Source: Crocosphaera sp. (GTDB lineage: Bacteria > Cyanobacteriota > Cyanobacteriia > Cyanobacteriales > Microcystaceae). Taken from it: a stretch of 41,422 nucleotides of DNA. The translations under genes and the position numbers were made by a program. The notes beneath the pieces were generated by a model. The model made no database searches, had not been told where the DNA came from, and saw only the letters and a program-made list of their open reading frames with translations. The stretch lies in NCBI GenBank assembly GCA_030065205.1, contig JASJDN010000042.1, positions 1 to 41,422 of the forward strand, read 5' to 3'. This document shows, piece by piece, positions 35,293 through 41,422 of the stretch (positions within the stretch are counted from its first letter, which is position 1; the number at the start of each line of letters is the position of its first letter).

Positions 35293-36783
35293 TTAATGAT
35301 TGCCTATTTTATCCAAAGCATCAGGTTCATCATGAATTGCTAGTCGTTCTAAAAGGGTAGCACTGGCTTCGTTTAGACCAATTAATTCCACTTCTACCCC
35401 TCGTTTACGATAACGCAATACCACTTTATCTACTGCATCGACGGCTGAATGATCCCATAAATGGGCATGGGTTAAATCTACTGTTACTCTCTCTAATTTT
35501 TCGCGAAAATCAAAAGCACTTAAAAAGGTATCCACAGAGACAAAAAACACTTGTCCATTGACGCTATAAATACGCTCTTTCCCTTCTTCTTTTAAGTAAG
35601 AGTCAACATGAATGAGATTAGCAATTTTCCGACTAAAGAAAATTGCACTCATAGCAACGCCAATTAATACCCCAATGGCTAAATTACGGGTTAACACTGT
35701 AATGAACACAGTGGTGATCATCACGGCAGTTTCGTTCTTAGGGAGTTTGTGAATATTTATAATAGAAGCCCAGTTAAAGGTACTAATAGAAACCATAATC
35801 ATCACTGCCACTAAAGCAGCCATGGGAATTTCTGCAACCCATTCTCCAAAAACAATAATAAAAATAAATAGAAAAATGCCGGCACTGAGGGTAGACAGGC
35901 GGGCCCGTCCCCCAGAACGAATATTAATCACCGATTGACCAATCATGGCAGATCCAGCCATACCGCCCAAAAATCCAGTGATAATATTGGCCGTTCCGTG
36001 GGCAAAGGCTTCTTGATTTTTATTGCTAGAGGTGTCGGTTAAATCATCAATAACATTAGCGGTTAAACAGGATTGGAGTACCCCTACCAAAGAGAGGGCT
36101 AACGCATAAGGGAGGATGATTTGTAAGGTTTCAAAATTAAAAGGAACTTGGGGAATGGCAAAAATCGGCAAACTGCTGGGTAACGCCCCTTGATCTCCCA
36201 CCGTACGGATATCCCATTTTCCTATCCAAGAGGCGGCAGTAATCATGACAATCGCCACTAAAGGAGAGGGAACGATAGTAGTTAGGCGTGGTAGCCCATA
36301 AATAATACCTAAGCCCACAGCAACCAAGGCATAAACTAGGAAAGAAGCCCCTTCAAACTGGGGGAGTTGTGCCTGGAAAATCAGGATAGCCAAAGCATTG
36401 ACAAATCCGATCATTACGGAACGAGGCACAAACCGCATTTGATTTGGCAGTTTGATCCAACTCCAGAGAAGTTGTAGAATGCCTGCAAGAATGGTGGCAG
36501 CCAAGAGGTATTGTAACCCATTTTCGGGATGACCTTTGACTAAAGTCGTCATTAGTAGAGCCATCCCTCCTGTCGCTGCCGAAATCATCCCCGGACGACC
36601 CCCCATAAAGGCGGTGATGACTGCAACAGAAAAGGAGGCATATAACCCCACTTTCGGGTCAACTCCAGCAATAATGGAGAAAGAGATTGCTTCAGGAATC
36701 AGGGCTAAAGCAACAAGTGTCCCTGCTAACAAGTCATTTTTGACGTTAGAAAACCAAACTTTTTTCGTAAAAATTTCACTCAT
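35293..36783 (-). CDS. SulP-family inorganic anion transporter with STAS domain
   Basis: 496 residues. N-terminal SulP core of about 12-14 spans: [20 protein letters not shown] (span 1, family motif), [33 protein letters not shown], and the later [21 protein letters not shown] signature. The C-terminal STAS domain lies at about 395-490 ([37 protein letters not shown]). SulP proteins move sulfate, bicarbonate or dicarboxylates. The sequence differs from BicA (7002) as I remember it, so I do not call it bicA; substrate unknown. The ATG at 36783 lacks a clear ribosome-binding site. It stands alone. Confidence 0.9.
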   Translation of the reverse strand: MSEIFTKKVWFSNVKNDLLAGTLVALALIPEAISFSIIAGVDPKVGLYASFSVAVITAFMGGRPGMISAATGGMALLMTTLVKGHPENGLQYLLAATILAGILQLLWSWIKLPNQMRFVPRSVMIGFVNALAILIFQAQLPQFEGASFLVYALVAVGLGIIYGLPRLTTIVPSPLVAIVMITAASWIGKWDIRTVGDQGALPSSLPIFAIPQVPFNFETLQIILPYALALSLVGVLQSCLTANVIDDLTDTSSNKNQEAFAHGTANIITGFLGGMAGSAMIGQSVINIRSGGRARLSTLSAGIFLFIFIIVFGEWVAEIPMAALVAVMIMVSISTFNWASIINIHKLPKNETAVMITTVFITVLTRNLAIGVLIGVAMSAIFFSRKIANLIHVDSYLKEEGKERIYSVNGQVFFVSVDTFLSAFDFREKLERVTVDLTHAHLWDHSAVDAVDKVVLRYRKRGVEVELIGLNEASATLLERLAIHDEPDALDKIGNH

Positions 36784-36895
36784 ATGATGGGAAGATGGGA
36801 GGAGAAAAAAAGGTCACCATACCCATTTTTAAAGCAAATGACAAAAATCGCCGTGATTAATGTTACTAGAAACTAATAACAATTCCCAAAAGTAA

Positions 36896-36925
36896 GCGGA
36901 TTTATCTCTGGAGAAGTAAATCCGC
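36896..36925 (-). terminator. Hairpin after the unknown gene at 36980-37672
   Basis: GCGGATTTA (36896-36904) pairs with TAAATCCGC (36917-36925); TCTC/GAGA extends the stem past a 2-nt bulge. On the minus strand it is followed by TTACTTTTGG. It lies 54 bp beyond the stop of the upstream gene and before the SulP gene. Confidence 0.6.
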
Positions 36926-36979
36926 CGAACAGTAAAGCTTTCACCTAATTTTTAGCCAGAGAAAGCATCAAAATCCCAT

Positions 36980-37672
36980 TTAACCGGGGCCCCATTGATC
37001 AATATCAATATCCACAATTTTGGTCTTGTTCCTCCTAAGGTTTGCATCCCAATCAAATTTACCTAGGAGGTAGGCAAAGGTGGTCCCTTCTGAAAAAGTT
37101 ACCGTAAGTTCACCTTGCTTGGAATGACTCACATTGACTGTAGCCTTCACCGTATTGTCTTCTCCAACTGAAAGGTTACTCTCTACATTATTATCAAACT
37201 TAGAAGCTAGCTTGGCATCCATAATTGAAAGAATCTGAAGTACAACTCGTGCATCCTTACCCCAATTAATAAGATTCTCAAGTTTACGTGGAGATCCATT
37301 ACAAGCTCGGATCATGTCATTATTTCTAACAGAAAATTTAACCAGTTTGAGTTCCCCTGACTTAAACATTTCAAACGTTGTATTAACGTCTAATGCTGTA
37401 GGTACAGGCACACCACCAATGGGAATAATGGCCTTCACAGCAGAACCGATATCAGTTTTTGATAACCGACTGAAATCAATTGCGATAATACTGGATTTTA
37501 TGACTTTGATCTTTTTGGGGGGGATTTGATCTTTAACATCAAGATAATTCATCCTTAGAGGAGATTGACGCATTTCTCCAATGCTCCCGAGTCGTGTTTC
37601 TTCAGCGTGTCCTCTGAAGTAAGATACTCCATTGAGGGTAATATGATTATCCTTGATAACTGTATTTGGCAT
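36980..37672 (-). CDS. Unknown protein, mixed alpha/beta
   Basis: 230 residues from the ATG at 37672, chosen because AGGTG is 5 nt upstream; the frame is open to a TTG at 37729. N-terminal beta segment (NTVIKDNHITLNGVSYFRG), then ...VIKSSIIAIDFSRLSKTDIG, a glycine/proline loop IPIGGVPVPTALDV, helical middle, and a C-terminal part KQGELTVTFSEGTTFAYLLG ending in IDIDQWGPG. No signal peptide, membrane span or catalytic motif. I do not recognise it. It lies next to the candidate origin region, transcribed away from dnaN. Confidence 0.6.
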   Translation of the reverse strand: MPNTVIKDNHITLNGVSYFRGHAEETRLGSIGEMRQSPLRMNYLDVKDQIPPKKIKVIKSSIIAIDFSRLSKTDIGSAVKAIIPIGGVPVPTALDVNTTFEMFKSGELKLVKFSVRNNDMIRACNGSPRKLENLINWGKDARVVLQILSIMDAKLASKFDNNVESNLSVGEDNTVKATVNVSHSKQGELTVTFSEGTTFAYLLGKFDWDANLRRNKTKIVDIDIDQWGPG

Positions 37673-38137
37673 ATTAACACCTGATAACTTATTGTCTAGG
37701 TACATCCCATTTATGTCAGTAAATATCAAAAATAAATAGTAGAAAATCGTTGCAGCTATCTAAAATAGATAATTTACTTTCATTGGGTTACTACCCTCAT
37801 ATTATGAAATTCAATAGGGTGATGTCAGTCCCAAAAATAAGGGATATTTAGACTTTTTACTATTTGATTTATTAACAAAAAGTGGAATTAAGTAGAAATA
37901 AAGGTAATATTTCAAAAGGTGGAATTAGATGAAAGCTTTCGTTTCAGGGATGGTAAAACTTGCTCAATAGGATTAAGTTTACTTTTGAAAATTGGTATGA
38001 TGTTTATTTTTGTCTACCTATTTTATGGCAGTTTTCATTGGCATAGATTAAACACTAAAATGCAAATTCTCCTCACACTCTCCACACTCACTTAACTAAA
38101 ACTTTGATATACTCAATTGAAAACTGCTGTTAGAGTC

Positions 38138-38146
38138 TGTGGAAAA
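38138..38146 (-). promoter_or_regulatory. DnaA box
   Basis: TGTGGAAAA on the plus strand, i.e. TTTTCCACA on the minus strand; a perfect match to the cyanobacterial DnaA box. Confidence 0.55.
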
Positions 38147-38472
38147 CATTAAAATTCCCTAAAATAAGACAATTTGACAATATAGTTCAAAAAATACGAT
38201 TTTTAGTTGTTTTTGGGTTTTTATTCTAGATATCCTAGATATTACTTAAATGCAATGGAGTGATGATGAAGTTGAGGAGTCAATAAATTGAAATTTAGGA
38301 GTCAAAAGGAGCAATATTAAAGTCAATTATGGTATTTAAAGGGTAATTTCTTTTTTATAGTCTTTTAAACTTTTATTTTCTTTGTTTTTCATTTTTCTAG
38401 ATTTTAATACTCCATAGTAAAATTAGCTAATTTTTCGGATTAAATGGAGAAAGTGGTACAAACCCCCGAAGT

Positions 38473-38492
38473 TTTTCCACAGTTTTTCCACA
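38473..38492 (+). promoter_or_regulatory. Two tandem DnaA boxes, one helical turn apart
   Basis: TTTTCCACA at 38473-38481 and 38484-38492. They fall in the 5' part of the long dnaN reading frame, which argues that this part is not translated. Confidence 0.65.
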
Positions 38493-38587
38493 GACCTCTG
38501 GCTAAACCGAAGAAAAATTTAAGTAATAAAAGCTCAATTTTAAGTCAAAATACAATTGATCTACGTTTATCAGCTTTTCAACTCTCT

Positions 38588-39769
38588 ATGAAATTCGTTT
38601 GTAGTCAAAGTGATCTCAATAGCAATTTATCTCTAGTCAGTCGGGCTGTCCCTTCTCGTCCTACTCATCCTATCTTAGCCAATGTGTTACTGGTGGCTGA
38701 TAGTGAAAAGAACCGAGTTAGCTTAACTGCATTCGACCTCAGTTTGGGCATTGAAACCAGTTTTAGTGCCGACGTTAGCGAAGATGGAACCATTACCTTG
38801 CCGGCTAAACTTCTCAATGATATTGTATCACGACTTCCTGAAGGGGAAATTACTCTGATGGCCGAAGAAAACGATGACAATGACAGTCAAATTGTAGCTT
38901 TAAAATCAGCATCAGGACAGTTTCAAGTGCGGGCCATGGATGCTGAGGAATTTCCCCCCTTACCCACCATTGAAGAAGGGGAATCAGTTCAACTCCCCAT
39001 TGTTATGTTAACCGAAGGCTTAAAAGGGGCTTTATTTGCGGCCAGTAGCGACGAAACCAAACAAATTTTAACCGGGGTTCATTTAACCGGTACCCCTGAT
39101 AGTTTGGAGTTTGCGGCCACTGATGGCCATCGTTTATCGGTGGTAGAAACCACGTTATCTGCACAAACCGATGAGGATAACGAAGAAGATACCACGACTG
39201 AAATGCCTAATCTAGAAGGGTTTGCTGTAACTATTCCGGCGCGGGCGTTGCGGGAATTAGAACGGATGATCGGTAATCGCAGCGAATCTGATACCATCGC
39301 GTTACAGGTTGATGAAGCGCAAGTGGTGTTTCAATTGGGCCATCAACGGTTAACGGTTCGTAAATTGGATGGGGCCTATCCTAATTATCAAATGCTCATT
39401 CCTAAACAGTTTACTCGTACCATTAGTTTAGAAAGAAAACGGTTATTAAGTAGTCTAGAAAGGGTAGCCGTTTTAGCGGATCAAAAAAACAACTTAGTTA
39501 AGTGTACGTTTAGTCATGAAGAAGGGCAAGTTTCCTTATCCGTCGAAACCCAAGATTTAGGTAGTGCCAAAGAATCGATGCCGGCAGAAGTGACTGGAGA
39601 GAGTGGGGAAATTGCGTTTAATGTTAAATATTTAATGGATGGCTTAAAGGCATTACCCACCACAGAAATTAAAATGCAGCTAAACGAAGGCAATCAACCG
39701 GTGATTTTTAACCCGTTGGGGGGGGTACAAATGACTTATTTAGTCATGCCGGTCCAAATTGTTAAATAG
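38588..39769 (+). CDS. dnaN: DNA polymerase III beta subunit (sliding clamp)
   Basis: 393 residues from the ATG at 38588. The reading frame opens 48 codons earlier (38444), but those residues are not family-like and contain two DnaA boxes, and cyanobacterial DnaN starts at MKFVCSQSDLN. The three clamp domains are present (NLSLVSRAVPSRPTHPILAN; ISLERKRLLSSLERVAVLAD; and the C-terminal MTYLVMPVQ, the family end for ...M-P-x-R/Q). The acidic insertion DEDNEEDTTTEMP (about 197-210) is a little longer than in E. coli. The clamp tethers polymerase III to DNA. It is followed by a hairpin at 39838. It stands next to the candidate origin. Confidence 0.95.
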   Translation: MKFVCSQSDLNSNLSLVSRAVPSRPTHPILANVLLVADSEKNRVSLTAFDLSLGIETSFSADVSEDGTITLPAKLLNDIVSRLPEGEITLMAEENDDNDSQIVALKSASGQFQVRAMDAEEFPPLPTIEEGESVQLPIVMLTEGLKGALFAASSDETKQILTGVHLTGTPDSLEFAATDGHRLSVVETTLSAQTDEDNEEDTTTEMPNLEGFAVTIPARALRELERMIGNRSESDTIALQVDEAQVVFQLGHQRLTVRKLDGAYPNYQMLIPKQFTRTISLERKRLLSSLERVAVLADQKNNLVKCTFSHEEGQVSLSVETQDLGSAKESMPAEVTGESGEIAFNVKYLMDGLKALPTTEIKMQLNEGNQPVIFNPLGGVQMTYLVMPVQIVK

Positions 39770-39837
39770 TTTTGCAAAACCTTGTAGGCCGATGCACTCC
39801 CCACCTTACCGATAGTAATAAATCCATATAAAAATAA

Positions 39838-39861
39838 CCCCCAACTTAAAACAGTTGGGGG
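39838..39861. terminator. Hairpin downstream of dnaN
   Basis: CCCCCAACT (39838-39846), loop TAAAAC, AGTTGGGGG (39853-39861): a 9-bp stem. The plus-strand tail (AATTGAATC) is not U-rich; the minus-strand tail (TTATTTTTATATG) is. It ends 69 bp after dnaN; perhaps a bidirectional barrier. Confidence 0.6.
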
Positions 39862-40105
39862 AATTGAATCTCAGAAATCATATTCAAAAAGATAGTTTCT
39901 AAATAAATTATTATTTCCCTCAAACGATAGAGGATTGATAGCTTTCATTAAGCTGTAACTATAAAAATAAAATAAAATTCCTCAAATTGTCTTTAGAAAA
40001 ACTTTATTATTTATTGCTAACAAAGTGACAGTTTTAAAACTGTCTATTATTGCTTGAAATCTAAGAATAAAATTTTTATCTTAATTACTAATCGATTGAA
40101 TTCGA

Positions 40106-40145
40106 TTGTGGTGTGAAAGAGTGATTTTGTGGTGTGAGAGCGTGA
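40106..40145. repeat. Two tandem 19-bp repeats upstream of the nuclease-like gene
   Basis: TTGTGGTGTGAAAGAGTGA (40106-40124) and TTGTGGTGTGAGAGCGTGA (40127-40145): a 21-bp period, i.e. two helical turns, with two mismatches. It lies 170 bp before the ATG at 40316. Possible binding site. Confidence 0.55.
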
Positions 40146-40315
40146 ACAAGAAAGCACTGGAGATCGAAACAAGGCAAGATTTCTAAGTGCTTTTCTTGTA
40201 CTCAATTTTTTTTACAAATCTTTTAACTGTTGCTGTTTGACTTTGTCCAAAGAGCGCGTAATGTTACAATTCTTCCAGAGAAATATAGTTTTAGAAACAT
40301 TATTGCATTGTATCA

Positions 40316-41326
40316 ATGGCAAAACCTTCCTGTGGTCCTATCATTCAATCAAGAGTTAAACGACTTTTAGAAGTTATACTCGATTCTGTTAATAGCTCAA
40401 AAAATCCTACAGATACTTTTTTAAAGTGGGAATGGAAACAAGATAATAGTGCTTCTCCTCAATTAAGCGTACAAACTAACCTAGAAACTTTGGTTGAATT
40501 AACGAAAAATGATCGTTATCAAGGTGAGCTAACTGTAGAGCAAATCAACACCTCATTGACTCGTTACTTGAGAACCTTTTTGCAAATTATTCCTGAAAAA
40601 AACATCAAAAAACGTGGCTCTCAAGATTTATCTTTTACTCTCAAACTGTGGTCTAAGGAAAAAAATGAGAATCTTCAAACATTTGACGAAGAATGGAAGC
40701 AAAGAAAATTAGAACAGTCAAAACCAGAACAATCTTTAGAGGAAAGCTCTGAACCCATATCTAATCTTCCTCCTGCAACTGGGCCTAGATTACCAGCAGT
40801 AAAAACCTTATATGACATATTACCAAAAGGGACAGAAGGAGGAAAAGAATTTGATCGCATCATGGATCTTCTATTAATTCATGATGCACGACAAAAGGGC
40901 AAAACTTTTAATAATTTTAATGATGCAGCAGGAGATTATAATGGACTAGATAGCTTTGAAGGTAACACTTTTCGTCAAGAAGGAACTATCGGATATCAAT
41001 ATAAGTTTTATCCTTCTCCTTTGAGTTCATCTCATCGCAGTGAAATCAAAAAGTCACTTCAAACAACAGCTAAAAGACAAGAAGAACTTAAACTAACAAA
41101 ATGGATACTTGTCACATCTCAGGATCTTACTGAATCTGGGACACGCAAAGATAAAGGTGATGTTACTTGGTTTCAAGAGTTACGTCAAGAATTAGAACTT
41201 AACTTTGAATTAGAACATTGGGGACATAGCAAAATATTGGCTCTATTTTTAGCCTGTCCTATGATTTGTCTTTATTATAACAAAACACGGGAGTGCGAAA
41301 ACTCCTATCTTTTAAGTAGGAGATGA
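40316..41326 (+). pseudogene. Conflict-system protein: adaptor-like N-domain plus PD-(D/E)xK nuclease-like domain, truncated by an IS
   Basis: 336 residues before a stop. N-terminal domain (about 7-130) carries KWEWKQDN, LVELTKNDRYQGELTVEQI, GSQDLSFTLKLWSKEK and FDEEWKQRK, a pattern I recall at the start of many cyanobacterial STAND/NTPase proteins (effector-associated type). A linker follows (135-160). Next is a nuclease-like fold (about 165-315): E178 (GKEFD), D212 (GLDSFEGN), Q228-Y-K230 (GYQYKFYP), the E...D...(Q/E)xK arrangement of PD-(D/E)xK enzymes, and HWGHSKILALF. From about residue 322 (NKTRECENSYLLSRR) the reading enters an inserted element, so the rest, probably an NTPase part, is cut off. 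Function is inferred. Confidence 0.6.
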
Positions 41327-41422
41327 AGCGCGACTCGGCATTTTTAAATGCCGTGAACATTCACTCATGGAAAGGCATTAAGTGATATCATGATGCCGTT
41401 GTTCTTCGATATATCTACGAAT
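41278..41422 (+). mobile_element. Left end of an insertion sequence, IS200/IS605 (tnpB) type
   Basis: Starting near AACAAAACACGGGAG the sequence has hairpins CTCCTA/TAGGAG (41302-41322) and a perfect CGGCATTT/AAATGCCG (41336-41353), then GTGAACATTCAC. This layout resembles the left end of tnpB elements in cyanobacteria; the transposase would follow beyond the window edge. The junction interrupts the nuclease-like gene. No transposase sequence is visible, so the family is a guess. Confidence 0.4.

Larger units (their letters stand above)
37673..38587. other. Candidate replication origin (oriC) region upstream of dnaN
   Basis: A 915-bp AT-rich non-coding region. It holds three perfect cyanobacterial DnaA boxes TTTTCCACA: one inverted (38138-38146) and two direct copies 11 bp apart (38473-38481, 38484-38492), plus looser ones (e.g. 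near 38085). An AT-rich stretch of about 300 bp (38150-38470) between them could be the unwinding element, and a tandem CTAGATAT is near 38227. In S. elongatus the origin lies beside dnaN with the same box sequence. The boxes could instead regulate dnaN. Confidence 0.5.
39770..40315. other. 546-bp gap after dnaN
   Basis: No gene. It contains the dnaN terminator hairpin, an AT-rich middle with nothing recognised, the 19-bp tandem repeat at 40106-40145, and the upstream region of the nuclease-like gene. Confidence 0.55.

Noticed and set aside
35293..36783. Calling the SulP transporter BicA
   Set aside because: The N-terminal sequence differs from Synechococcus 7002 BicA as I recall it; substrate cannot be read from sequence.
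38444..38587. N-terminal extension of dnaN
   Set aside because: Not family-like, contains two DnaA boxes; the conserved start is the ATG at 38588.

Overview
This is chromosomal DNA of a cyanobacterium, most likely a unicellular diazotroph of the Crocosphaera/Cyanothece type. The evidence is chlD (Mg-chelatase), sbtA/sbtB (bicarbonate uptake), an acyl-ACP reductase of the cyanobacterial alkane pathway, ccsA, a CYP38/TLP40-like lumenal cyclophilin, a Ycf29/Rre1-type regulator, two PEP-CTERM proteins, and frequent copies of the HIP1 octamer GCGATCGC. Base composition is AT-rich. The genus is inferred from gene content and was not tested. I saw no rRNA gene, tRNA gene or CRISPR array.

Layout. 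0-6 kb: a repeat or IS right-end remnant, a GH13 amylase-family enzyme, pckA, a lipoprotein and a small membrane protein, with a dispersed repeat beside pckA and between the last two genes. 6-15 kb: mostly housekeeping (cyclophilin, a MshEN-like protein, ruvB, a pyrF-pyrE fusion, ccsA, an Rre1-like regulator with a DUF1232 protein, a PEP-CTERM protein, an adenosine-deaminase-like enzyme). 15-18 kb: glycosyltransferase, recN and a possible 23-residue membrane peptide. 18.1-18.43 kb: no protein, but a strongly folded RNA-like segment ending just before ATGA, which may be an omega-RNA/HEARO-type mobile RNA without its nuclease gene. 18.5-21.1 kb: a visibly more G+C-rich sbtA / small membrane protein / sbtB module with shared DNA motifs. 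21-30.5 kb: HAD phosphatase, membrane J-domain protein with recent 81-bp duplications, acyl-ACP reductase, UPF0104 membrane protein, a second PEP-CTERM protein, uvrC and an unknown glycine-zipper protein. 30.6-31.2 kb: a decayed PIN-domain pair. 31.3-37.7 kb: chlD, a PilH/CheY-like regulator, rpsU, a SulP anion transporter and unknown genes. 37.7-39.8 kb: dnaN, preceded by AT-rich DNA with three TTTTCCACA DnaA boxes, a candidate oriC. 40.3 kb to the end: a conflict-system type protein (N-terminal adaptor-like domain plus PD-(D/E)xK nuclease-like domain) apparently cut off by an insertion-sequence left end at the window edge.

Carbon metabolism is a recurring theme (SbtA/SbtB, SulP, pckA, amylase, acyl-ACP reductase), but these genes are scattered and I do not claim one operon. 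The likeliest new biology is the truncated nuclease/adaptor protein at 40.3 kb, the structured RNA at 18.1-18.4 kb, and the small membrane protein encoded between sbtA and sbtB. Several starts were moved inward from the longest reading frame where a ribosome-binding site or family length decided it (pckA, recN, dnaN, uvrC and others).
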